The notes: generated by a model not told the origin, from the letters alone. DNA of 40,863 nt from Bacillota bacterium (GCA_012512055.1 JAAZEW010000313.1:1-40863), one strand, 5' to 3'. Positions 16,933-25,251 are shown, numbered from the stretch's first letter. A program made the numbers and translations.

Positions 16933-18084
16933 ATGCCGAGGAAGAAAGTCATGACGGTATTCGGGACTCGCCCGGAAGCAATTAAGATGGCGCCGGTGGT
17001 GCAAGCTCTAAAGAGTTCCCATCAGCTATCAACGGTTGTAATTGTAACTGCTCAACATCGGGAAATGCTGGATCAGGTTCTTGACATCTTCGGTATTGCT
17101 CCTGACTACGATCTTAACATAATGCAGGAGGCACAATCCCTATCGGAAATTATGACCCGTACGCTGATCCGACTTGAGGAGCCTCTCAAGAAAGAGAAAC
17201 CCGACTTGATTCTTGTGCACGGGGATACGGCGACAACTTTCGCAGGAGCCCTCAGCGGATTTTACAACCACATCCAAGTTGGCCATGTTGAGGCAGGCCT
17301 CAGGACTCACGATAAATACTCGCCCTACCCCGAGGAGATGAACAGGCGCCTTACAGGGTGCCTTTCTGATGTCCATTTTGCTCCGCTGGGCGCACAAAGG
17401 GATAATCTGCTCCTGGAAGGCACGCCTTGTGAGTCAATCCATGTCACAGGCAATACAGTGATTGACGCCCTCCTTAGTATCGCGTCAATCCCGCATGAGT
17501 TCACCTGTCCGGACCTTGCGTCCATCGATTACACGAACAGAAGGGTTTTGCTTGTCACTGCCCACCGTCGTGAGAATCTGGGCGAACCCCTTCGAAGGAT
17601 TTGCCGGGCTCTTAAGACACTTGTGGAAACACGGCCTGACATTGAGGTGGTTTGGCCGGTCCATATGAACCCTGCAGTCAGGCAAGATGTCTTTCAAATC
17701 CTCTCCGGCATGCCCCGTATCCATCTGCTGGATCCTGTAGACTACCAAACAATGGTAGCCGTCATGTCCCGATGCTACTTAGTCCTGACGGATTCCGGCG
17801 GCTTGCAGGAAGAAGCGCCTTCCTTAAAGAAGCCGGTCCTGGTGCTGAGGGACGTTACAGAGCGTCCTGAAGGCGTTGAGTCAGGCACTCTGGCCCTTGT
17901 GGGCACAGATGAAGACAGAATCGTTTCATTTGCCCGGGGACTGCTTGAGGATCCACACGAGTACCGGCGGATGGCGGAAGCACGTAACCCTTACGGAGAC
18001 GGACAGGCTGCTTGCCGCATTCGTGACGCAATCTTGTGGAGGTTTGGAATTAACCCCACAAGACCCGCGGATTTTCAGGGATAA
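16933..18084 (+). CDS. mnaA: UDP-N-acetylglucosamine 2-epimerase (non-hydrolysing)
   Basis: Interconverts UDP-GlcNAc and UDP-ManNAc in the cytosol, providing ManNAc for teichoic acid linkage units or capsular sugars. 383 aa, the usual size. N-terminal KVMTVFGTRPEAIKMAPVV, central GHVEAGLRTHDKYSPYPEE and late TDSGGLQEEAPSLKKPVLVLR are diagnostic for MnaA/WecB. ATG 16933 has AAGGGGATTGG just upstream within the last 12-bp repeat. It follows tagO by 137 nt, a typical pairing. In many Firmicutes the ATP synthase operon comes next; here murA follows. Confidence 0.95.
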   Translation: MPRKKVMTVFGTRPEAIKMAPVVQALKSSHQLSTVVIVTAQHREMLDQVLDIFGIAPDYDLNIMQEAQSLSEIMTRTLIRLEEPLKKEKPDLILVHGDTATTFAGALSGFYNHIQVGHVEAGLRTHDKYSPYPEEMNRRLTGCLSDVHFAPLGAQRDNLLLEGTPCESIHVTGNTVIDALLSIASIPHEFTCPDLASIDYTNRRVLLVTAHRRENLGEPLRRICRALKTLVETRPDIEVVWPVHMNPAVRQDVFQILSGMPRIHLLDPVDYQTMVAVMSRCYLVLTDSGGLQEEAPSLKKPVLVLRDVTERPEGVESGTLALVGTDEDRIVSFARGLLEDPHEYRRMAEARNPYGDGQAACRIRDAILWRFGINPTRPADFQG

Positions 18085-18226
18085 CCTGGACATAATACAT
18101 GCCGTAGGGTAAACAGGTTTAGGTTTCCAGTTGAAGCCGGATCTTACCGGTGTTAAACTGTTGGGCGGAGTAGTATCTAAACCCCGTGCTATATCTACTT
18201 TTTGCGTGTTGAGAGGAGGAAGCCGT

Positions 18227-19519
18227 GTGGAGACTCTCCTCATTCAGGGAGGATCGAGATTAACCGGACGCATTGCAGTAACAGGCGCAAAAAATGCTGC
18301 TTTGCCCACGATTGCCGCTGCGCTCCTCACCGGAGAGACTGTAAATCTTTCGTGCGTGCCAGGCCTTGACGATGTCTTCACCATGTGTGAGCTCCTGGAG
18401 AGTGTCGGCGTTACCGTAAACTGGGGTCCGGGACGTCTTTCCCTTAACGCCGGACGGGCAAATGCAAGGGAGGCCTCGTATAGCTTAGTAAGACGCATGA
18501 GAGCGTCATTCTTGATTGCAGGCCCGATGTTAGCCAGATTCGGGTTTGCGCGCATGCCCATGCCGGGCGGGTGTGCTATTGGTTCAAGGCCGATAGACCT
18601 TCACCTTAAAGCTTTCAGCGCTATGGGGGCGGAGCTGTCAGTGGGAAGCGGATACATTGAGGCAACTGCTCCAAAAGGACTCCGCAGCGCTCACATATAC
18701 TTGGACTATCCAAGCGTAGGCGCAACTGAGAATGCGATGATGGCAGCTTCTCTTGCCAAAGGGAGCACCATCTTGGAGAACGTAGCCAGGGAACCGGAAA
18801 TCGTAGATCTCGCAAACCTTCTGACTAAGATGGGAGCAAAAGTGGTAGGCGCAGGTACAGGCGTCATTAGAATCCGCGGTGTGGATGAGTTGGGAGGCGC
18901 AAGTCATACAGTAATTCCTGATCGGATAGAGGCAGGCACGTATATGACGGCTGCGGCTATTACGAAAGGGGATGTAATCCTTGAAAATGTCGTGCCTGAA
19001 CACCTTACTGCCGTAATTGCCAAATTGCGTGAGGTCGGCGTCCGTGTTGAGGTGGAGGAATCTGAGATTCGTGTTTCCTCTGACGCACATCCCAGGGCAG
19101 TGGATATTAAGACCATGCCTTACCCGGGTTTCCCGACGGATCTTCAGGCGCAGTTCATGGCGCTCTTGTCTCTGGCTGACGATATGAGCATCATTACTGA
19201 GACTGTATTTGAAAACAGGTTTATGCACGTAGATGAGCTTGTACGAATGGGCGCCAGGATAAAAATTGACGGTAGAGCTGCAATTGTTGAAGGAGTGGAC
19301 TGTATGTCCGGCGCGCCGGTCACTGCAACTGATCTTCGAGCAGGAGCTGCTCTTATCGTTGCAGGCCTGGCTGCCAACGGAACCACGGAAGTGGCCAATA
19401 TCGGGCATATTGACCGAGGATACGAGCATATTGAGAGGAAACTGAGTTCTTTGGGGGCTGACATCGTCAGGCGATCCGTCCCCGAAGAGCGGGAGGCTTC
19501 TGCAGCAACAGCCTCATAG
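18227..19519 (+). CDS. murA: UDP-N-acetylglucosamine 1-carboxyvinyltransferase
   Basis: Transfers enolpyruvate from PEP to UDP-GlcNAc, the first committed step of peptidoglycan synthesis and the target of fosfomycin. 430 aa starting at GTG 18227, chosen because GAGAGGAGGA lies 7 nt upstream and the protein then begins with the usual LLIQGGSRLTGRIAVTGAKN. A longer frame from 18131 adds 32 unsupported residues. The reactive Cys is present at 116 (PGGCAIGSRPIDLH), so fosfomycin sensitivity is expected at this residue. The inside-out alpha/beta barrel pattern continues to ANIGHIDRGYEHIERKL. It opens the murA-spoIID-spoIIQ-spoIIID-mbl block. Confidence 0.96.
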   Translation: METLLIQGGSRLTGRIAVTGAKNAALPTIAAALLTGETVNLSCVPGLDDVFTMCELLESVGVTVNWGPGRLSLNAGRANAREASYSLVRRMRASFLIAGPMLARFGFARMPMPGGCAIGSRPIDLHLKAFSAMGAELSVGSGYIEATAPKGLRSAHIYLDYPSVGATENAMMAASLAKGSTILENVAREPEIVDLANLLTKMGAKVVGAGTGVIRIRGVDELGGASHTVIPDRIEAGTYMTAAAITKGDVILENVVPEHLTAVIAKLREVGVRVEVEESEIRVSSDAHPRAVDIKTMPYPGFPTDLQAQFMALLSLADDMSIITETVFENRFMHVDELVRMGARIKIDGRAAIVEGVDCMSGAPVTATDLRAGAALIVAGLAANGTTEVANIGHIDRGYEHIERKLSSLGADIVRRSVPEEREASAATAS

Positions 19520-19616
19520 TGTTCCCCGGTTCTAATCAGTCCTTCTGCCGAGTATAGATAAGTCTATAGGGTAGATGAATAGACAAGCAGTTATCACACG
19601 GCAGGAGGAACGCGAC

Positions 19617-20654
19617 ATGGGTCAATGGATTATCGTGTGCGTCGGGTTTTGCGTTCTCGTGGTGGTAGTGATCCCTTCACTAATTGTCAGAGGATGCGGG
19701 TTCAGTATTTACCCTCCCACTCCGCAGTTGAGTTCTTTTGATCATACTGTCAAAGTCTTCGATGTTTCTTCAAATGAAATCCGCGACATGCAATTGGAAG
19801 AGTATATCAAAGGAGTAGTAGCTGCGGAAATGCCGGCGTCCTTCGGAATTGAGGCATTGAAAGCTCAGGCTATAGCAGCTCGAACCATTACCTTGAGACA
19901 GATGACAGCCTTCGGTGGGCCCGGGTGCACTGCACACCCTGGTGCTGACATATGTACGGATCATCGTCATTGCCAGGCGTGGATATCCCAGGAGGAATTA
20001 CGCAAAAGGACGGGCTATGTCAACTACCCGGTATATGCCGGCAAAATCCGGGACGCAACAGACTCCACCAGAGGATTGGTTGCCACATACCAGGGGAATC
20101 TCATAGAAGCCTGTTATCATGCCGCGTCAGGCGGAGCTACTGACAACTCCGAAGAAGTGTGGTCCAGTCCTGTTCCATATCTGAGAGGGGTTTCTACGGA
20201 GTTTGAATCAAAAGAGCCGGATTTTCGCAAGGAAGTCAGTTTCACCATGGACGATCTTGAGAAGAAGCTGAATACAAGCTTAAAGGAGAACAAATCCACT
20301 ACGTATAAGGTAGCGGGCAAAGATGTCCATGTTATCTCTGAAGAGAGGATGGATAAACCCATTGAGATTTTGGATGTTTCCAAAGCGGGGCGTGTCAAGG
20401 AAATCAGAATCGGCGATAAGGTGTTCAGCGGGTATACCCTAAGAACTCTTCTGGGGCTTGCTTCGACGAAGATGACTTACCGGATAGCCGATAATAAGGT
20501 CCGGATTACGACTACAGGATACGGACACGGTGTCGGCATGTCTCAGTACGGAGCCAATACCATGGCGGAAGCGGGAAAGAACTTTGAGGAAATCCTCAAG
20601 CATTACTACCAAGGCATCGAAGTTGTGGACTATTACCAAGCAGAAACAAGATGA
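19617..20654 (+). CDS. spoIID: stage II sporulation protein D, lytic transglycosylase
   Basis: Membrane-anchored peptidoglycan transglycosylase that, with SpoIIM and SpoIIP, drives engulfment of the forespore. 345 aa from ATG 19617, chosen for AGGAGGAA 6 nt upstream and the immediate membrane helix (residues about 3-24); a frame from 19575 adds 14 unsupported residues. The catalytic Glu is in VVAAEMP (E71). The segment GCTAHPGADICTDHRHC carries Cys and His residues like the zinc site of SpoIID, and GYGHGVGMSQYGA is the family C-terminal motif. Neighbouring genes confirm the sporulation locus. The gene is expected under sigma-E, but I could not find a convincing site upstream. Confidence 0.96.
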   Translation: MGQWIIVCVGFCVLVVVVIPSLIVRGCGFSIYPPTPQLSSFDHTVKVFDVSSNEIRDMQLEEYIKGVVAAEMPASFGIEALKAQAIAARTITLRQMTAFGGPGCTAHPGADICTDHRHCQAWISQEELRKRTGYVNYPVYAGKIRDATDSTRGLVATYQGNLIEACYHAASGGATDNSEEVWSSPVPYLRGVSTEFESKEPDFRKEVSFTMDDLEKKLNTSLKENKSTTYKVAGKDVHVISEERMDKPIEILDVSKAGRVKEIRIGDKVFSGYTLRTLLGLASTKMTYRIADNKVRITTTGYGHGVGMSQYGANTMAEAGKNFEEILKHYYQGIEVVDYYQAETR

Positions 20655-20665
20655 ATCCTCAGTCT

Positions 20666-20694
20666 GCATAGAGAGGAAAGTATTGGGGAGAATA
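20666..20694 (+). promoter_or_regulatory. candidate sigma-F promoter for the spoIIQ-like gene
   Basis: GCATA at 20666-20670 fits the sigma-F -35 (GYATA). GGGGAGAATA at 20685-20694 fits every fixed position of the -10 pattern GGnnAnAnTR. The spacer is 14 nt against the usual 15. In Bacillus spoIIQ is a sigma-F gene, which supports it. The predicted start near 20701 leaves a leader of only about 11 nt. Confidence 0.45.
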
Positions 20695-20711
20695 TTGTCC
20701 GGGGTGATGCC

Positions 20712-21575
20712 ATGGAGAGAAACGCCAAAAAGAGGCAACCCGGGACTGATTCTCCGTCCAAGACGAAAAGCCTGGTTTCCGTTGTTGGGACGAAATTCGG
20801 CGCAGGCGCGCGGAGAACACGTGAATTCTTCGCCGGCCTGAGAAGTACTATCCCTGCGCTTAGGGACATTGTCATTTTGGTTGCTCTCACTGTTATTGCT
20901 TTTGCGTCCGGGTTCTTTGTGGGAAGGGAGACGACGCAGCCTGCACTGCCAGGTGATTTTGTGTCCATCCAGGAAATTGATATCCAAGGGACAAGCTCTC
21001 ACTTAGCCGATGTCACAGTTACGGAAGACGTCATACCTCAAGACATTGCCACTTATCAAACCGCTGACGAAGAACCTGCGGGCGGGAATGAAGACGCGGG
21101 CGTCGTAGGCCCCATACCGGCCGACGCTCCGGAAGCGAAACCAGACGTTCCGCTCAGGGAAAGCACACCGCGGGAAAGCACACCGCCTGCCGGCGAGAAG
21201 ATGACAATGCCTGTCCAAGGACGGATAACGTCTGAGTTCGGATGGAGGAAACATCCTGTGTACCAGGATTGGCGGTATCATACAGGAGTGGATATCGGAG
21301 TGCCTGAGGGTTCCCCGGTAAGTGCGGCGCTTTCAGGCAAGGTCGTCGAGTCAGACAGCGCGAGAGAACTGGGCTTATACGTAGTCATTGAGCACCCGGA
21401 CGGTATCAAGACCAAGTACGCCCATTTAAAGTCGAATTCGGTGAATCGTGGAGATTCAGTGAAACAAGGGCAGATCATAGGAAACGCCGGGGCTTCAGGC
21501 GTCACATCCGGGCCGTATCTTCACTTTGAGGTGGTTTCCGGGGGTGAAACCGTCGATCCTGAGGGATTCCTGTAA
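20712..21575 (+). CDS. spoIIQ: SpoIIQ-like membrane-anchored M23/LytM protein
   Basis: 287 aa with a cytosolic basic N-terminus, one membrane helix (residues about 52-70), a Pro/Glu-rich linker containing a RESTP RESTP duplication (residues 149-158) and an M23 domain (about 165-287). In other Firmicutes SpoIIQ sits in the forespore membrane and docks with SpoIIIAH to form the feeding channel. Zinc ligands are kept: H190 and D194 (HTGVD) and H271. H238 (YAHLK) is also present. The first His of the HxH motif is Tyr269 (GPYLHFE), so endopeptidase activity is doubtful. The position between spoIID and spoIIID and the sigma-F-like promoter support the name; sequence alone would only say M23 protein. 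Confidence 0.8.
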   Translation: MERNAKKRQPGTDSPSKTKSLVSVVGTKFGAGARRTREFFAGLRSTIPALRDIVILVALTVIAFASGFFVGRETTQPALPGDFVSIQEIDIQGTSSHLADVTVTEDVIPQDIATYQTADEEPAGGNEDAGVVGPIPADAPEAKPDVPLRESTPRESTPPAGEKMTMPVQGRITSEFGWRKHPVYQDWRYHTGVDIGVPEGSPVSAALSGKVVESDSARELGLYVVIEHPDGIKTKYAHLKSNSVNRGDSVKQGQIIGNAGASGVTSGPYLHFEVVSGGETVDPEGFL

Positions 21576-21600
21576 TACTGCTCTCCCGTGAGTAACCCTG

Positions 21601-21630
21601 ACATATCTCGCTGTCCCAAGAATATACATG
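21601..21630 (+). promoter_or_regulatory. candidate sigma-E promoter for spoIIID
   Basis: ACATATC at 21601-21607 matches 5 of 7 positions of the sigma-E -35 (KMATATT). TATACATG at 21623-21630 matches 5 of 8 of CATACAMT, including the core ATACA. The spacer is 15 nt. spoIIID is a sigma-E gene in Bacillus, and its ATG follows 31 nt later. Confidence 0.4.
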
Positions 21631-21660
21631 GTATTAAACCGGGGCAGGGGGGCAGCGGAG

Positions 21661-21918
21661 ATGAGGGATTACATTCGGCGTAGAGTGCTTGACATTGCCG
21701 GCCATATTATCGAGACCAAGTCTACCGTGAGACAGACGGCCAAGCTATATAATGTCAGTAAGAGTACTGTGCACAAGGATGTAACAGAGAGACTTCCCAT
21801 GATAAGTAAGCCTCTCTCAAAGAAAGTCAAGCGAGTGCTGGAGCAGAATAAGGCAGAGCGCCACATTCGTGGCGGAGAAGCTACAAGGAGGAAATATAGG
21901 GAGAAAAAGAGGGGTTAG
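21661..21918 (+). CDS. spoIIID: sporulation transcriptional regulator SpoIIID
   Basis: 85-aa DNA-binding protein that switches mother-cell genes on and off together with sigma-E. ATG 21661 gives MRDYIRRRVLDIA, the family start; a frame from 21628 adds 11 residues with no support. The helix-turn-helix lies at about 24-46 (TVRQTAKLYNVSKSTVHKDV), followed by the conserved RLPMISKPLSKKVKRVLEQNKAERHIRGGEATRRKY. The basic C-terminal tail is as in other SpoIIID. It is one of the best markers of endospore formation in this window. The ribosome site AGGGGGG lies about 10 nt upstream. Confidence 0.97.
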   Translation: MRDYIRRRVLDIAGHIIETKSTVRQTAKLYNVSKSTVHKDVTERLPMISKPLSKKVKRVLEQNKAERHIRGGEATRRKYREKKRG

Positions 21919-22063
21919 GCGTCCCCTTTCTCTGGAGGAAATCTTCGCAGTATGTAGAAGAAACTACCTTGCGACGGTTTTTTCTTATTTACACATTGGA
22001 TAAGCCTTTCAATCCGACTGCATCTTCAAGTGGCTTGCTGAGGCAAATAGGAGGAATAGGCCC

Positions 22064-23086
22064 ATGCTGGGGCTGTCTGTGGATATCGGAATCGATCTGG
22101 GAACAGCCAATACGAGGGTTTTCGTCAAGGGTAAAGGCATAGTGATGAATGAACCTTCGGTTGTTGCCATCGATGGTGAAACCCGTAAGGTGCTTGCAGT
22201 CGGCGGAGCAGCCCGCAGGATGATTGGGAGAACTCCGGGTTCGATATTAGCTATCAGGCCTATGAAGGACGGAGTCATTGCTGACTATGAGATAACCGAG
22301 GCAATGCTCCGTTATTTTATTAATCGTGCATGCGGCCGTAAAGTTCTGATAAGGCCCAGGGTAATTATCTGTATTCCTTCCAGGGTGACAGGGGTCCATA
22401 AACGAGCAGTGCTTGAAGCTGCGTCACAATCAGGTGCCAGGCAGACTTTTCTCGTGGAAGAGCCAATGGCTGCAGCCATTGGCGCCGGTCTCAACATATG
22501 GGAACCTTCAGGGCACATGGTTGTCGACGTAGGCGGAGGGACCACTGATGTCGCTGTCATTTCTCTTGGAGGCATTGTTGTTGCTGATTCCTGTGCAATC
22601 GGAGGAGACAAGTTCGATGAGTCAATTATAAGGTATGTCAGGCGAGAGCATAACCTTATGATAGGTGAGCGGACTGCGGAGGACATCAAGATACGTATTG
22701 GGACTGCTTGTCCCGGGAGTTCCGACGAGACCGCGGAAATACGGGGAAGGGATTTCGTTACCGGCTTGCCGAAAATCATCAACTTATCCTCTGAAGAAGC
22801 TTGTCAGGCCCTCTCTGAGCCTGTGAAAGAGATCATCAACAGTGTGAAAGGCGTCCTGGAACGCACGCCTCCTGAGCTTGCCGCCGACATAGTTGACAGA
22901 GGGATAGTCTGCACAGGCGGGGGCGTTCTTCTTGACGGATTTGCAAGGCGCATGTCAGAGGACATCGGAATTCCCGTTCATGTCGCAGAGGATCCTATGA
23001 GTTGTGTTATTGTGGGCACAAGCAAGGTTTTTGGATCGCCGGAGGTTCTTAAGAACAGCCTGGCGGCAGGCGCGAAGTTTGTATAA
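22064..23086 (+). CDS. mbl: rod shape-determining actin homologue Mbl/MreB
   Basis: 340 aa, a filament-forming actin-like ATPase that directs lateral wall synthesis at the inner face of the membrane. Motifs: phosphate 1 DIGIDLGTANTRVFV, IICIPSRVTGVHKRAV, the Pro-containing VEEPMAAAIGAGL, phosphate 2 VVDVGGGTTDVAVI and adenosine IVCTGGGVLLDGF. Placement directly after spoIIID identifies it as the Mbl-type paralogue. ATG 22064 follows AGGAGGAA by 7 nt. The spacer before it has a T-rich stretch (GGTTTTTT near 21976) without a convincing stem. A repeat copy with a strong hairpin follows the stop. Confidence 0.95.
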   Translation: MLGLSVDIGIDLGTANTRVFVKGKGIVMNEPSVVAIDGETRKVLAVGGAARRMIGRTPGSILAIRPMKDGVIADYEITEAMLRYFINRACGRKVLIRPRVIICIPSRVTGVHKRAVLEAASQSGARQTFLVEEPMAAAIGAGLNIWEPSGHMVVDVGGGTTDVAVISLGGIVVADSCAIGGDKFDESIIRYVRREHNLMIGERTAEDIKIRIGTACPGSSDETAEIRGRDFVTGLPKIINLSSEEACQALSEPVKEIINSVKGVLERTPPELAADIVDRGIVCTGGGVLLDGFARRMSEDIGIPVHVAEDPMSCVIVGTSKVFGSPEVLKNSLAAGAKFV

Positions 23087-23123
23087 ACCGTCATTTCTTC
23101 ATAGTCAAGCCTGCTTTTTCCTT

Positions 23124-23372
23124 CTGAGTATGAGTTCATTGGTTTTCGCTTGTTTTCCGAGGTTGTAGGCGGCCCCGCACGGTACGTACGTTTGCTGAGG
23201 CGGGTGACTGCAACGACGGGTGTCAAAATCCGGCCACCGGCCTACGGGCCGGATTTTGCCAAGGCAACCCGCTTGGGGCGCCGTCCCCTTAGTGCAACAC
23301 CGGCAACCCCACACAGCACGTGCGGTACGTACATTTTCCGGGGCCGGTGGTTACTTACGGGGATCTGGTTAG
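23124..23372 (+). repeat. dispersed repeat, copy A
   Basis: 249 bp non-coding element. Its left end is CTGAGTATGAGTTCATT and its right end GGATCTGGTTAGAA, corresponding to CTAAGTA and TACTTAG in the other copies. Inside are two CGGTACGTAC motifs (about 23179 and 23323) and a central palindrome. The middle (GTGTCAAAAT...GGCCGGATTTTG...CCGTCCCCTTAGTGCAACACCGG, described in pieces) matches copy C on the opposite strand at near identity. With flanks it fills most of the 394-nt spacer between mbl and the next gene; the remaining 108 nt show only the ribosome site. Confidence 0.85.
23224..23258 (+). terminator. bidirectional terminator-like palindrome in copy A
   Basis: CAAAATCCGGCC (23224-23235) pairs perfectly over 12 bp with GGCCGGATTTTG (23247-23258) around an 11-nt loop. 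A GC-rich core flanked by A-run and T-run works on both strands. It is well placed to end the mbl transcript. Confidence 0.65.
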
Positions 23373-23480
23373 AATCCCCGAGAAGCTTCATGAGGAACCA
23401 TTTTTCCCACAAGAGGATAGTTGACTTTTATATAGAACTGAAAGGTAAAGGTGACCTTTGGAAGGAGGTTTACTTATCTC

Positions 23481-25040
23481 ATGAGACGGCCATGGTATAA
23501 TATGGGATTTCGCGCATGTATTGCTTCTTTCATCATGTTCTTTTTTGTTACGACAACTTGCAGCGCCGGATGGGTGTCCATCACTGAGGTTTCCGGCATC
23601 GGCGAAGGGAAGTTGGTTATTGATGAGAGCGGAGCTATTTTGCCCGTGACTGCTATTGCCAGAGGTGACGTCCTTCTTGTGCCTGCGACTTTCGTAGCTG
23701 AGATCTTAAGAACCTCGATGAGATATGACCCCGGGGCTAAGCGCCTCACCTACAGCGTACCGGGTGGCGGATTCGAGCTTTTGCTCAGTCAGAAGGAATG
23801 GACGTTGTCTTCGGGTGAGGAGCGAACCTTCGACGAACCCCCGGTAAGCATCTCCGGTGTTCCTTTTGTTCCGGTAGAGCTACTCAAAGTAACCGGGGAT
23901 TACGAAGTGTCTTGGGATCCCAGGACAATGGAAATCCATATTCGCCGGCCCGGTGAAGGGATGGCTGTCTTAACCCAATCAAGGCACGGGATTCATCCTG
24001 ATAAGGTCAGGTTCGTATTTCACCTAACCAAGGAAGTCCCGTTCAAAGTCATGCAGATGAAAAACCCGCCAAGGATAGTAATTGATTTTGAAGATACATA
24101 TGTAGAACGGGAATTTGACGCTCTCCTTGACCATGTAGCCGTTGATCGAGTAAGAGTTGCTGCATCTGAACAGAGAAAAACCAGGGCAGTGATAGAGCTC
24201 AACTATGCGCTCCCTGATGCGACTGTGTTCTGGCTGCAAGATCCTGTAAGATTCGTTGTGGATGTGCCGACGATCTACAGCAGTAAGTCTGCGATTACGA
24301 TAGCTCCCGGCATCCGCTATATCACATTGAACACCGGCATGCCTGCAGGCCCTATCACTGTCGATGTTCTGGAGGTTATGACAAGTCATGAGAACGTAAC
24401 GGTGAAGACTGCCCTTGCAGGTTCTTTCGAGAGTTTTGGCTTGGCCCCTGTCAGTGAACTTGTGTCACGGTCTGGCGCGATAGCAGGGGTCAACGGGGTG
24501 TTTCACGCGTCAGACGGTACCCCTCTCGGCCTGATTATTATAGACGGCAGGCTGAAGAGCTTGCCTATTATGGCAAGGACTGCTATGGGGCTAACCCGTG
24601 ACGGAAGGGTTCTTATTGATAACGTGTCAGTGGATACTGCAGGCAACTTGATTCCTGATTGGTTGGGGGAAGGGGTAATCTACGCCGTCGGCGGCGGCCC
24701 ACGGCTGGTAAAAGACGGGAAAGTCAATGTGACTTCCGTTGAGGAGCAGTTTAAGCCGGACGTAGCCTTCGGCCGAGCGCCTCGAACCGCAGTAGGGGTA
24801 ACCGATGACGGCAAACTCCTCTTGATTGCCGTAACAGGACGGCAGGCATACCACAGCATAGGGGTAACCTTAGAAGAATTGGCCCATATTGCACTGGAAT
24901 TAGGCGCAAAGGACGCTATGAACCTGGACGGCGGGGGCTCCTCCACAATCGTGGTTCGGGACTATGTCATGAACACTCCGTCAGACGGGACAGAACGGAA
25001 AGTAGCCGACGCAATCCTTGTGTTTGCCGGCGGACCTTAG
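23481..25040 (+). CDS. secreted AMIN and phosphodiester glycosidase (NAGPA-like) protein
   Basis: 519 aa from ATG 23481, with AAGGAGG 12 nt upstream. A signal peptide is present (hydrophobic CIASFIMFFFVTTTC, likely end near SAG). Three regions follow. First, a copper-amine-oxidase-N-like stalk domain (about 20-145; VPFVPVELLKVTGDYEVSW). Second, an AMIN domain (about 160-265; PFKVMQMKNPPRIVIDFEDT), a peptidoglycan or polysaccharide localisation module. Third, a phosphodiester glycosidase domain (about 285-519; GAIAGVNGVFHASDGTPLG, RTAMGLTRDGRVLI, DAMNLDGGGSSTIVV), the family that includes the enzyme uncovering mannose 6-phosphate. It may trim phosphodiester-linked sugars in the envelope. The substrate is unknown. 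It may be anchored only through the AMIN region. Confidence 0.87.
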   Translation: MRRPWYNMGFRACIASFIMFFFVTTTCSAGWVSITEVSGIGEGKLVIDESGAILPVTAIARGDVLLVPATFVAEILRTSMRYDPGAKRLTYSVPGGGFELLLSQKEWTLSSGEERTFDEPPVSISGVPFVPVELLKVTGDYEVSWDPRTMEIHIRRPGEGMAVLTQSRHGIHPDKVRFVFHLTKEVPFKVMQMKNPPRIVIDFEDTYVEREFDALLDHVAVDRVRVAASEQRKTRAVIELNYALPDATVFWLQDPVRFVVDVPTIYSSKSAITIAPGIRYITLNTGMPAGPITVDVLEVMTSHENVTVKTALAGSFESFGLAPVSELVSRSGAIAGVNGVFHASDGTPLGLIIIDGRLKSLPIMARTAMGLTRDGRVLIDNVSVDTAGNLIPDWLGEGVIYAVGGGPRLVKDGKVNVTSVEEQFKPDVAFGRAPRTAVGVTDDGKLLLIAVTGRQAYHSIGVTLEELAHIALELGAKDAMNLDGGGSSTIVVRDYVMNTPSDGTERKVADAILVFAGGP

Positions 25041-25055
25041 GCAGCCTTCGAGAAC

Positions 25056-25251
25056 CTAAGTATGAACTCATTAGGTTTTGCTCCTACACGGTACGTACAT
25101 TTTTTGGAACCGGCGATTACTTATGGCGGAGACCGTTGTTCTCCCCCATATTATGTTAACACAGCCCCCCGAATGGCAAAAACTGGCCGGCGTCTTCGGC
25201 GAAACCGGCGGTTACCGGAGAAGTCCAACGGTCTCATGGCGATCTACTTAG
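25056..25251 (+). repeat. dispersed repeat, copy B, internally deleted and interrupted
   Basis: Begins CTAAGTATGAACTCATTAGG and ends GATCTACTTAG. It keeps the outer parts of copies A and C, but the left part joins the right part at a single CGGTACGTAC motif, as if recombination between the two such motifs of copy A had removed the middle. The right part is split by the 107-bp insertion at 25129-25235. With that removed, the sequence reads ATTACTTATGGCGATCTACTTAG, as expected from the other copies. Confidence 0.8.
25129..25235. mobile_element. 107-bp MITE-like insertion inside repeat copy B
   Basis: The left end GAGACCGTTG (25129-25138) and right end CAACGGTCTC (25226-25235) are perfect 10-bp terminal inverted repeats. 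The sequence is flanked directly by ATGGCG at 25123-25128 and ATGGCG at 25236-25241, a 6-bp target duplication. It has no coding capacity. The uninterrupted form is seen in copies A and C. The similarity of the ends continues inward (TTCTCC against GGAGAA). Confidence 0.8.

Noticed and set aside
19530..19616. Sigma-E promoter before spoIID
   Set aside because: AT-rich stretches (GTATAGA, CTATAGG) do not give both elements with 14-15 nt spacing.
23421..23449. TTGACT as promoter for the NAGPA-like gene
   Set aside because: The matching -10 position reads GGTAAA, too far from consensus to claim.
23495..23500. TATAAT inside the NAGPA-like gene start
   Set aside because: It lies within the first codons after the ribosome site and has no -35 at suitable spacing; probably codons for Tyr-Asn.
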